NCBI RefSeq assembly: GCF_031755915.1
Contig: NC_083382.1
Coordinates: forward strand, 32,944,501 to 33,008,500
Source of the DNA: Ziziphus jujuba
Lineage: Eukaryota; Streptophyta; Magnoliopsida; Rosales; Rhamnaceae
DNA: 64,000 nucleotides
Direction: 5' to 3'
Positions 24,262-33,734 of the stretch are shown in pieces. Each line of letters begins with the position of its first letter. Positions within the stretch are counted from its first letter, which is position 1. The notes beneath the pieces were generated by a model. The model worked only from the letters and a program-made list of their open reading frames with translations. It was not told the origin of the DNA and searched no databases. The position numbers were made by a program, and so were the translations under genes.

Positions 24262-24612
24262 AGATAAAATTGAAATTTGTATTTGGAGAGCTTGTGTTCG
24301 TGCTTTGCCTTGTGCCACTTTGTTGCATAAAAGAGTGTTTTTGAATCTGGTATTTGTACTATATGTAATGGGTGGGATGAAACTATTCTTCATGCTTTGT
24401 TGAAGTGTAAGAATACTAAGAGTATGTGGGCAAAAGTGGATTTTGCTGTGGAGTTAAGGAGAACACAATTCTTGTCTTTTGCTAATTTTTGGTTGTCTTG
24501 TTTACAATCTTATACCAATTGGCAAAAAGAGCTTTTTCTTTATATTTGTTGGACTGTTTGGGATCCTGACAATGTGATTATACATGGCTATAGGGCGAGA
24601 GAGGACGATATA
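24262..24612 (+). pseudogene. LINE zf-RVT domain remnant, S2 copy 1
   Basis: Two adjacent frames give the plant zinc-binding domain found after reverse transcriptase in L1-type LINEs. First IWRACVRALPCATLLHKRV, then after a one-base shift near 24340 the stretch ESGICTICNGWDETILHALL and KCKNTKSMW. The C-x2-C...H-x4-C residues are all present. Next comes a WTVWDPDNVIIHG-like block, matching the usual W-x-x-W-x-x-R/D-N region before RNase H. It is frameshifted and lacks reverse transcriptase and RNase H, so it is dead. Its right edge meets the ubiquitin-like exon on the opposite strand. Confidence 0.75.
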
Positions 24613-24636
24613 TTGTTGGTATGTGGGCAGATTCAC

Positions 24637-24773
24637 TGTTTCAACTCTCCCACCGAGTCATCCCCGCAAACTCGGAATATGTATTCCTTCCTGCTCCATT
24701 TCACTGTGAGTGTAACCGTGTGAGTTTCCTCCTCCGAGAAAGACGATGTCGTAGCCGACCCTGCTGCAGCCAT
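24637..24773 (-). CDS. First exon of a ubiquitin-like-domain protein (UBLCP1-like?), S2 copy 1
   Basis: From an ATG in fair context, 45 codons plus two bases lead to a GTGAAT donor. The protein starts MAAAGSATTSS and continues HTVTLTVKWSRKEYIFRVCG and DDSVGELK, which fits the beta-beta-alpha start of a ubiquitin fold. The K-W-x-x-K-E-Y-x-V-R-V-C-G-D-D-S pattern is what I associate with plant ubiquitin-like CTD phosphatases, but the phosphatase part is not in the window. Downstream the sequence runs directly into LINE debris, so this is probably an orphan first exon. Copy 2 retains the exon with V in place of F. Confidence 0.55.
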
Positions 24774-25498
24774 TGCACAAACCTCTAAAACCGAAAAGCC
24801 TCCCTTGGGCTAACTTGGATCTAAAGCTTGATAATTCTCAACCCAATAATCCTCTAGCCCATACTTTGTTTCCCGCTTGGGCTATTATAAGTTGGGCTAT
24901 ACATTTGATGATGCATTCATATTGCCCATCTTAAAGTTTTTAGGTAAAACTATAAATCTATTGGGGAATTTGGTCCAATACCCCTATTGGAAGACTCTTA
25001 AGGAAATTTATCCACTCGGTTCTCAATCTTTTTCTTTTGCCCTCTCATTTTTCAATATTCCTAGAGTATTCTTTTCAAATATGAAAAGAAAAATAGAAGG
25101 AAAATGGTCTACTTTACCCTTGAACCAGAATGAACTATGAAGAAAAGGGGAAGACAAAACAACTCTAAGATCTCTTCTCTCTCTCTCTCTCTGGGTGCGC
25201 TTCCGTCTCTCTCTCTCTCAATCATTGGTAAGTTTATCTTGTTGAAATTTTTGGGTTTTAGTTCAAGGGTTAGGTTTATTCGAGATTATTTGTTGGGTTT
25301 GTTCACGTTCTTCATTTTTCATTTATCACAAACTTTGATCCTTCTCCTAGTAATCCTTCTCTATTTTTAATTCTTCTTTTGGTAATCATTTCTCTATTTC
25401 TCTTTTCAAACCCACCTATTGTTTGTTTGTATGCATATGTCAAATTCAGATTTGAAGTTCTTACTGGGTTTCTCTTTTTTTTTATTTTTATTTTTTAG
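24774..25498. other. Possible 5' region between divergent exons, with CT microsatellites
   Basis: Contains two (CT)n runs (about 25174-25191 and 25206-25219), frequent in plant 5' leaders, and then a T-rich stretch ending in TTTTTTAG at 25498. ORFs at 24877-25140 and 25137-25370 have no recognised domain. Whether this was ever a promoter is inference. Confidence 0.35.
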
Positions 25499-25770
25499 TG
25501 AAATCCTTTGGTGCGTACATAGAAAGAGGAATTAAGGCAAATAACCTTGAAGAATTGCATAAAATAATTTATGCTATCGTCTGTGCTGTTCTCACAGTGA
25601 AGAAATCTGATAAGGAACCACCCCAAGACACTATAAATGTTTATGGTCCACCTCCTTGCACTTTTTTGATCAAGAATTCAAAACCCACCACTTATTGGTG
25701 GAACATTTTCTTAAGGCTTTACAATTTTTGTTTCAATCTTTTATTACTATTTCATTTTTTGATTGCAGAC
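25499..25770 (+). pseudogene. Unrecognised exon-like coding stretch, S2 copy 1
   Basis: After a plausible acceptor (TTTTTTAG) comes a helical-looking segment with ERGIKANNLEELHKIIYAIV, followed by a KSDKEPPQD block. In another frame after about 25650, a second helical stretch HFFDQEFKTHHLLVEHFLKA appears and ends near a TTGCAG acceptor-like site. Amino-acid composition is gene-like and most differences between the copies fall at single residues (A/E, C/Y, V/D, K/N). I do not recognise the family. Copy 2 lies at 53108-53251 and 53796-53912, split by a MITE. Confidence 0.35.
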
Positions 25771-25827
25771 CCATTTTATGTCATTCCCCCCCCCCCTCCT
25801 TTTTTTTTTTTTGTGAGCAAAGAATGT

Positions 25828-26085
25828 TGTCTAGCAGAGAAGATATTTAGTTTAAATCCTAAGCAAATACCTGCATATTTAATTTTGCCTAACATATATG
25901 TTGGAAGTGGAGTGAGAAGATGGAAGTGAGGAAGAGACTGAGAGACTTAGAAGTGAAATAGGGTCCTGGGCACAGTTGGATCGAGCTTAACAATAGAGTT
26001 CATGGATTTTCTGTTGGAGATGAAACTCATCCTCATTGTACCATGATAGATGCAATTTTGGATTCCCATGGAGATCCCCCCCGGT
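25828..26085 (+). pseudogene. PPR protein C-terminal E/E+ fragment, S2 copy 1
   Basis: The first frame gives LNPKQIPAYLILPNIYVGSG, the typical E-motif pattern (AY-LL-NIY). After a one-base shift near 25917 a second frame gives RKRLRDLEVK, an in-frame TAG, and then GPGHSWIELNNRVHGFSVGD and ETHPHC, the classic E/E+ pattern (PG-SWIE, VH-F--GD--HP). Such PLS-class PPR proteins usually work in organelle RNA editing. Neither the PPR array nor a DYW domain is present. The frameshift and stop make it non-functional. Confidence 0.8.
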
Positions 26086-26173
26086 CTTATTCCATGCCTT
26101 ATGATGAAAGGGGAGTCGGCGTGGTGTAAAGTGAAGATTGAGGGAAGTAGAGCAAAATTCCCTTCTGGGGTAT

Positions 26174-26371
26174 TTCGTAGCTACGGTTTCACTGGCTCTA
26201 GTATTCACTGGCTTTCAAGGAATGGAATATTATCAAGCACCCTTCACTATTTCGATTAGTATTTATGGTTTTACCTTTTTCGTAGCAACTGGATTTCATG
26301 GTTTTCATGTGATTAGAGGTACTCTTTTCTTGATCGTATGTGGTATTTGCCAATATCTTGATCAACTGTGA
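26174..26371 (+). pseudogene. cox3: Nuclear copy of mitochondrial cox3 fragment (NUMT), S2 copy 1
   Basis: About 64 codons match the middle of cytochrome c oxidase subunit 3, including [20 protein letters not shown], then [19 protein letters not shown] and [10 protein letters not shown]. This is a helix-loop-helix part of a protein of about 265 residues. Several changes at conserved positions (for example R in HVIRG, C in GICQYL, D in YLDQL) and a stop right after show decay. It lies about 90 bp downstream of a PPR fragment. The start of the frame is not cox3. Confidence 0.9.
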
Positions 26372-28892
26372 ACTAGTGAGTCAAAATTACTTGTGTCTGT
26401 TAAGCTACCATGTAGCTGCATTGTCAAAGTTTTCTAGATCGATCTTTGTTCTCTTTTTGCGAAAAGAATAATATATAGATATCTGCAGGATGTAAACCTC
26501 ACCAAATGCATATGGGATATGAGAGACTCTTGTATGGTCAAACTTTCTCGCTCCACATCCTTACATATCTTTTAAATATTAATATATAGATGTATGTAGG
26601 AGTAAATGTGTTTACGTTACAATTGTTGCTTGTTCAATGCATCTTGCTTTCCGTAAAGAGCTTCATCTCTCAGCTAAAATATACTGTTATGTCTGGCTAG
26701 GACAAGCTATGATTTTTATTTTTATTTTTCCCTCTCAAACCTTGGCAAAACAAAACATGTACATATTACCTTGTTTTTATTCTATACATGTGAGTTGGTT
26801 CAACTATACATTTTCTTACATTAGATTACCATATCATATGCATATATATCTATACACACACTTGAAGTAGCTAGGCATATATGTATATATTAACTCTATT
26901 GTCCAATCTGATTAAGTTTCTATGCCAATAATGGATACTTATTCTAATATTATCTTATCATAATCTCTTTGACCATGTTTTAATCATAATCTCATTAACC
27001 ATGTTTTATTAGCTGTGTATCTATCTTTGATGTGCTTGGAAATTTACTGTTATTTAGATGCTAGTAGAATATATACGACAAGTAGAGAACTTTTTACTAA
27101 AATTACTACTTAAAAGGCTTACCTTCAAATGCCTTACAGTCAAATCCTAGATATTCTTATTTTTATCTGTCATGTTTATTTATATATATATATATATATG
27201 TATGCATAGATAGGAGACAATATGTGTTTCTTGATCAAAGAAATGGAATTGTCTCCTTTGAAATTCAAATTCTTATTGAACATGGGCATGGAAGGCCAAT
27301 GGAGAATGCCATGCATGTTTTTTTGTTACTGTGAAGTTCAACATCAATATTAGATTTGTTACATGTGTTGATGGTTTGATGAATGATTATGGGGGTCTAA
27401 TCCCCCTCATTTTATTCTTCTTTCTTTGGTATAGAAACAATGAGGTCCAACTTACTTTTTTGTGCCAATATCTATGAACTTGCAATTAATACAATATCTT
27501 TAATAAATGCATTTTGTGTATAACTTAACATGTAGATAACGAGCATGTTAGAGAGAATTTGGTTATATATGCTAAATGTTGAGTTATACTGATAATATGC
27601 AATTGTGATTATATATACTATGTATATTATAACTATTCTATTTTGTTCTAGTTTGAGATTAAACTACCTTTAGTTTCTCTTTGTAGCTAGGTTTGATCAT
27701 ATAATGTTAGGAAAAAAAAAAAAAGTTAGTTACTTGGTTACATGAATGACTTTCTTTCTTTGTATTTCCTTTTATAAACAAAGAATATGACGATAGTTGC
27801 TCTCTTTCTTTATTTGACAGGTTCAACTTAAAGAAGCTCACATAGGAAGAAAGGAAGAACCAGTTAATTGAAGGATTGACTAAATTTGGCCAATGGCATA
27901 AATTTTCAAAGGTACATAGCCTAAATTTTTCTCCCTAATTTTGTCTTTATTTTTTATGAAGTATGGAAGAATATGAATTTTTTATGCTAAGGAATGTGGA
28001 TTTTGTATGCTTGAAGAATTATATATTATGTGTTTTTTTGTATGCTAGAAGTATGGAGATTGAAGATTGAATTGTGGAGAATAGAAATTGAAGTTTTGGA
28101 AGAATTGTATGTTTTGTTTGGTTTCTTAATTGTATATTCTATTTGACTTGAAGTTTTATTTTGTTTATTTGCATTACAAGGTCATATGAATGGTGACATT
28201 GACATATTCTCCATCAACTACCTAAAGCAAAATTCTAAGTGAATTAGCTCATAATGTATATCAAGTGTGCAATATCTTTCTCCCCAAAATTCATATTTAT
28301 GTAGACTCACAGATAATGTGCATCATAGTTTTGTTCACATATTGTTTAATATATTATGTAAGTTGTTTCATATATTCAAAGTCTAAATACACTACTATAT
28401 CTTGGTTGTTTACTTTTTAAAAAAAAAAAAATTAAAGCATTTTATCCTCCTAATGCAGCTTTCTTATGTTAACTATGATTTGGAGGAAATGGATTTTATT
28501 ATGTCCATGAGAGAAAATAACTTGATGACCTTTTGCTTTATTCTTTTATATGACCTTCTCTAAATTATTACCATGTAGTTTTGTATGTTATCCGTGTTTG
28601 ATTTGTTTACCTAAAGAGCTTTTCTTTTATGTTGTCTAACCTTTTTGGATAAACTTTTCTTTGGGAACATGGATACAACCTTTTTCTTTGGGTACATGTT
28701 TACAACCTTTCTTTATCATAGTGTTGGGAATGAGGAGTGTACTTGATTAGGCTGGTAAAATTTCTGTCTAAAATTCTTTGCACACTTTTCAATTTATTAG
28801 AGTTGATTTTCTCTAGATTGCATTATTCATTTCATAAGCACCCTTATTTGGTAGTCACTGAAGCATATTATTCATTTAAATTTGACAGATAA
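26372..28892. other. Mostly non-coding stretch of S2
   Basis: AT-rich with an (AT)n run at about 27181-27199. Apart from the candidate exon at 27821-27911 I recognise no gene. An open stretch that starts at about 27205 (in copy 2 55492-55800, containing YVFLDQRNGIVSFEIQI) is broken in copy 1 and has no known domain. Confidence 0.4.
27821..27911 (+). pseudogene. Candidate 91-bp exon, interrupted by TAG in copy 1
   Basis: Flanked by a good acceptor (TATTTGACAG) and donor (AAAG-GTACAT). Copy 2 (56144-56234) reads FNLKKLTYEERKNQLIEGLT then KFDQWHKFSK without a stop. Copy 1 has TAG at 27843-27845 where copy 2 has TAT (Tyr). Family not recognised. Confidence 0.4.
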
Positions 28893-29282
28893 TGCACATG
28901 CCATATAGAGAAACCTGGCTTTCCTTGTGTCCATGCAATTGCAGCATATAAGCATCGATATATTTCTCCATATATTCTTTGCTCGGTGCATTACTCAGTT
29001 GACTTACTCCGTGACGCATATTCGGAAACCATATATCCACTTAGAAATAAATGTCAGTGGCATGCTCCAGATGATGTTATAAACCAGCTTGTACTTCCAT
29101 CTAAGATTGGAAAACAGTCAGGAAGACCAAGAAAGAAGAAGATTCAATCTCAAGGAGAGGAGTATCATCAATATAGATGTGGGGGGTGCAAACAGATTGG
29201 TCACAGCAGCAAATCATGCTCAGCCACCATACCTTTTGATAGCACTACCAACCAACAGCACCATTCAACTGAAGGACCATAA
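28893..29282 (+). pseudogene. MULE (MuDR-type) transposase C-terminal exon, S2 copy 1
   Basis: Opens with a SWIM zinc finger (CTCHIEKPGFPCVHAIAAYK: C-x-C...C-x-H). Next comes the conserved region with LLRDAYSETIYPL, a GRPRKKKIQSQGEE linker and a zinc knuckle YRCGGCKQIGHSSKSC (C-x2-C-x4-H-x4-C). This is the usual C-terminal order of MuDR/FAR1-like transposases. In-frame TAA just before the SWIM residues and the absence of a catalytic MULE domain upstream show that it is a remnant. The knuckle is complete in this copy; in copy 2 its last Cys codon is TGA. Confidence 0.82.
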
Positions 29283-29468
29283 ATCGCTCTATGCTATATT
29301 AAGACAATGGGGACATGTTATGTGGTATGCGTGTGTTATGCAATGTAGTAAGAAATGCAATTAGTAGCTTAACCGCATAACATGTGTTTTGGCATAATAG
29401 ACGTTGGTTTTATGTGTTGTTTTGTTGGAAAAGTCTTCTGTCATATTGTGTTGATAAAATATCAATGA

Positions 29469-30559
29469 CCATAAACAGAAAAAACCCCAAAAGTTTGGAA
29501 AAAGTTTCCAAATTGGCAAAAATATTTGATTATCGTAGGTTTCATTGGTATATACCGAAACCCCTGTGGTAATCACATTTTACCAATTTTTTGGTCCCCA
29601 TAAGTCCTCTAATGTGTGTTAAATGCAACAACATGCAACATATACATTCTTTAATGATCCTAAGGCGAAAACACCCCAAAAGTTCTGAAAATTTTCTCAA
29701 ATTGGCATAAAAATTTGATTACCGTAGGGCCTTCGGTAATTATCGATGAAACCTACGGTAATCAATTTATACTTGCTGGAAAAATTATCGAAGGTTTCAT
29801 CGGTAATTATCGAAATGCCTTTGGTAATCACATTTTACCCATTTTTGGCCCCCAAAAGTCCCTTAATGTGTGTTAAATGCAAAAACATGCAAAATATACA
29901 TTCTTCAATGATCTTAAGGAGAAAAAATTCCAAAAGTTCTGAAAAAATTCTCAAATTGGCACAAAAATTTGATTACCGTAGGGCCTTCAGTAATTACCGA
30001 TGAAACCTACGATAATCAATTTATACTTGCTGGAAAAATTATCGAAGGTTTCATCGGTTATTACCGAAACCTCTGTGGTAATCATATTTTACCAATTTTT
30101 TGGCCCCCACAAGTCCCCTAATGTGTGTTAAATGCAAAAACATGCAAAATATACATTCTTCAATGATCCTAAGGAGAAAAATCCCAAAATTTCTGAAAAA
30201 GTTCTCAAATTGGCAAAAATATTTTATTACCGTAGGGCCTTCGGTAATTACCGATGAAACATTCGGTAATTTTTCTAGTAAGTATAAACTGATTACCATA
30301 GGTTTCATCAGTAATTACCGAAGGTCCTATGGTAATCAAATTTTTAGGATTTTTTCTCCTTAGGATCATTAGAGAATGTATATTTTGCATGTTTTTGCAT
30401 TTAACAAACATTAGGGGACTTATGGGGGCCAAAAAATTGGTAAAATGTAATAACCATAGGGGTTTCGGTAATTACCAATGAAACCTACCATAATTTTTTC
30501 AGCAACTACAAATTGATTACCGTAGGTTTCATCGGTAATTACCGAAGGTCCTACGGTAA
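29469..30559. repeat. Palindromic (foldback-like) repeat array, S2 copy 1
   Basis: About 250-bp units, each with one or two hairpin-forming blocks of the type GGTAATTACCGATGAAACC joined to GATTACCGTAGG, separated by a conserved spacer (GTTAAATGCAAAAACATGC, then AATGATCCTAAGGAG). Three spacers run forward (near 29652, 29901 and 30160) and one runs inverted (near 30350), so the array ends in an inverted arm. Open frames here are read-through of the repeats and are not genes. It lies 3' of the MULE exon and truncates the membrane-protein exon at about 30560. Confidence 0.8.
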
Positions 30560-31090
30560 TCCAAAACCAAAGGACGTTGCTCGCCATTAAAACAGCAATT
30601 GAAGATCTACCAAAACCATCAAGTGGACCAAAATTGAAATCCATAACCAAAGGACTAATTAGGAAGCAAACCATATTCCCAGCTATGGCTCCCAAAGCCC
30701 CAAAGAGAACATTCAATTGCTTCTCCGACCTCCTCGATACAAATTTTTCAAAAGAAACATTGGCGAGCAACGTCAAAAACTTAAAAACACCCATAAATCC
30801 TAGTAGAATCGGAACAAAATCGTCATTTGCTAAAGACCCAGATTCTTCCGATCCACCATTCAAGTATTTCTGAAGCAGCAAAGAAGAAATAACCACAAGC
30901 AAGAAGGTAAAAGCATTCTGATACTCGTAAAAATAAAAGCGAGATTGAAGATGGGCATCGTCGAGCATTAGCCTGAAGATCTGAGCATTGCTTTCATCGA
31001 ACTCAAACTTGTTGTCCTTGGATTTGGTCCTCTTTCTAATCTCAGTATTAGTTTTGGATGAAAATCCAGAAGCCGAATCGGAGGAGCCAT
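30560..31090 (-). pseudogene. Multi-pass membrane protein N-terminal exon (possibly TMEM161-like), S2 copy 1
   Basis: Minus-strand frame with KFEFDESNAQIFRLMLDDAH, then three hydrophobic segments (FTFLLVVISSLLLQKYL; VPILLGFMGVFKFLTLLANV; LNVLFGALGAIAGNMVCFLI) and DGFGRSSIAVLMA. The segment order and the EYQ...F and F-F patterns remind me of TMEM161-type proteins, which is tentative. The only upstream ATG (31088-31090) is one base out of frame with the rest, in both copies. Translation could start only at the internal MLDDAH (30968). The 3' end runs into the palindromic array, which adds unrelated residues. Confidence 0.45.
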
Positions 31091-31263
31091 AAAAGGTTTT
31101 CTTGTATTAGATATAAAATAAAGGACATCCAAGTTTTTTAAAAATTTTTTAAAGGTGTAATGAATATTAAAAGGCAAAACAAAAAAGTTCACCAGTGTAA
31201 AGGTATATATCGTCATGGCCCTTCTAAAGAGGACATTGGGCCAAATTCCCCAAAAATTTTCTT

Positions 31264-31945
31264 TAAGGCCTAATTACATGAACTTAGGGCCAGTAGCTCA
31301 GGGAATAAAAATTATATTAGGGAGAATACCATCATAAGTCTTGAAATTATTTTGTTTGTGGCACTTAGTTTCTTAATTATTTCTTTAAAAAAATTATTTT
31401 CTAAACTTTCTGATTTGTTAGTTGTTATGTTTAACCACAGGAGCTATCAATTTTGTCTGTTACATTGTTAATTACTAATTAATTTTTCAACTAAAATTAC
31501 GTTATTGTGAAGGATCAAAATGAAATTTTAATATAGTTGTAAATATTACAAAAACAATAAGAAAAAACCTAAATAATACTATTAAATATATTCTTTAATA
31601 AAACAAATCTTTTTTATTAAAAAATATTTTTAAAATATTTTTTTAATATAATTTATAAAAATAAAATTGAAAAAGTGTTTATCTTTTGAAATATTTTGAG
31701 CCAGATAAAAATTTTAAAATATATAAAAATTATTTATTAATAATTTTATTTCCTTCCTTTATTTATTAAATATATATATATATATATATTTTTTTTTTTT
31801 AATTTGTGGGAATAATTTATAGAGTAAAAGAAAAAGTATTAAAATAAAAAGGTTTTTAAGTAATTTGAAATAGAAATGCAGTCTGAGTAGAAATTTTTTG
31901 TTGTGCAAAAACTGCACTCTGTTTTTTATTTTTATTAAGTTTTTC
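31264..31945. repeat. Direct repeat R2, S2 copy 1
   Basis: Partner of R1 at 23480-24222, in the same orientation, so the two frame a block of about 7 kb holding the LINE, UBL, PPR, cox3 and MULE remnants. The repeat ends near GTTTTTTATTTTTATTAAG. Not an LTR by its ends. Confidence 0.7.
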
Positions 31946-32397
31946 ATGAATATCTCTAGTCAATGATTTTTTTATAAAAGATAAGGAGCAAAAATGTGCA
32001 TAATGTGTTAATGCATTCTCTACGTTATCTGTATAATAAATGAGAAATGGTTATTGGGAAAGAAAATATATAAATAAAAATTTATAGATGGTAAATGACT
32101 ACTAAATATAAGATATGAACAAAAATTTATTGATGGCAAATGACTACTAAATATAAGATATTGACATATAATTTTGAATATGTTAATTTTTATCAATCTA
32201 ATTATTTTTTAAGTCATGGTTTTATTTTAAAAAAATCCTAGTTTAGAAATTAGAAACAATTTCAGAAAAATAAAACTAGGGAACAAAGTTAATTAGAAAA
32301 ATGCCGAGCTCTGAACAAATCATTCTTAATATACCTTAATATCATTTACCTATTTATTAATAAAAATCAAATTAAAATTTTTTTTCATTGTAAGAGA

Positions 32398-32453
<56 letters not shown>

Positions 32454-33407
32454 AATGGTTAAACTGAGATATTCTAGGTAGTGTGTCATGGTTTTGCAAC
32501 TTTCTCCATTCGACAATGGGTGTCAGGTGCTCTTTCGAGAATAGCTTCGTCGTAAAGGACCCTACTCCGGCCGAAAGCTCTGCGTGAACAACGATTGGGC
32601 TAATGGGCCACATTGTCTACAGAAACGATAACAAGGTTCTAGATTGACAGTCCAATAATTCTCTGACCAATCATTGAAGTTTGGACTAAATTGGGGCTTA
32701 CTGAGTTCGGCTCTACTGCCTATGATGTTTACTTCGGCCCATTAGTAGTTTTGTCCAAACCATCATGGTGGTCCTTATTAAGGAATCCCTTTGTGTAATT
32801 GTCCCAAAAAGAAAGAAAAAAGAAAAAGAAAAAAAAGATGTAATTTGTGCAGTCATAAACTTTTTTTTTTCTTTTTAGATACATTAACTATTTACTTCTT
32901 ATTACAAATGTTATTGTTATTTTGTGATTTTTTTTATTTATTTAGTTCATAATTACGGTAAGTACATACGTCATTGGGAGAAATTTTGGGCATAAAGGCA
33001 CCTAAAACTTAAAGAAATATAATATATATATATATATATAATTGGAAGAAGAAAACAAGTTTGAATATGCACCTAAACTTTAGTTTGTTGATGGGTGTTT
33101 TCTTTACAAAGGATGGAAATATTTTTACATATATATATATATATGTTCATATTAAATTTAAAAATTTAAATATTAAATTAAGACTACGTAATAATAATTT
33201 AGAAGCAAATTATGCAATAATAATTTGTGATGTTAATTTCAAAATGAGAGGAATGATAATAGTAGTAATTTCCTTGGTGCTGAGAGATGGAGCAAATTAT
33301 AAATGAAAGCGATCACGTGCATCATGGTTTATACTTTGTAGAATATTAATAATTATAAAGGAAAGAAAGCATACTGGTCGTGATTTTTGATGGGGTGATA
33401 AATCGAA
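31946..33407. other. Non-coding AT-rich stretch of S2 with microsatellites
   Basis: Contains a long (AT)n run at about 32403-32450, smaller ones near 33023 and 33129, and a tandem pair around 32070-32160. The part at 32528-32783 is absent from copy 2. No gene recognised; the open frame at 33061-33306 is AT-driven. Confidence 0.5.
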
Positions 33408-33513
33408 GGAATTGTAGATCCTACGAATAATTTTTTGATTGTGCAAACCAAAGAGAATGATGACCTTGGGTTTCGCCAAGTCTGAAACCAAGTGGATTTA
33501 TTTTTTGTCCCAT
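33408..33513 (-). pseudogene. rps3: Nuclear copy of plastid rps3 5' end (NUPT), S2 copy 1
   Basis: From an ATG at 33513 the minus strand encodes [20 protein letters not shown] followed by [10 protein letters not shown], the conserved start of plastid ribosomal protein S3 (small subunit). A TAG follows at 33421-33423, and the similarity fades after another three or four codons. Only the first 35 or so of about 218 residues are present. Confidence 0.85.
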
Positions 33514-33734
33514 AATCCCCCGCTACTATACATATCATGACATGTCATATTTAATATTTTAAAACAAAATATAAAATATAAAAGTTTTTGTTTTTTGTAA
33601 TAATTATTTTCTATAATAATATAGAAATAATAATATATTACATTTCTATATTAAATAGAATATTAATTTTAAATACATAATAATTATACACATATTAACA
33701 TACATTCAATATATAATATATTTAAATATATGGA

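Noticed and set aside
24877..25140. 87-codon ORF conserved in both S2 copies
   Set aside because: Conservation reflects the recent duplication. No domain, no splice context, and no start context beyond an ordinary ATG.
26138..26173. Leading residues of the open frame around cox3
   Set aside because: They do not match cox3. The frame is open by chance upstream of the mitochondrial fragment.
29746..30432. Several ORFs of 70-90 codons inside the palindromic array, on both strands
   Set aside because: They are translations of the repeat unit and its inverse, recurring with the repeat period.
31280..31310. tRNA-like GGGCCAGTAGCTCAGGGA
   Set aside because: Only a box-A-like stretch. There is no B box, no cloverleaf arms and no CCA-side pairing, and the R1 partner differs at the key positions.
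23480..31945. Reading R1 and R2 as LTRs of a 8.5-kb element
   Set aside because: No TG...CA ends, no primer site or polypurine tract beside them, and the interior holds unrelated fragments on both strands.
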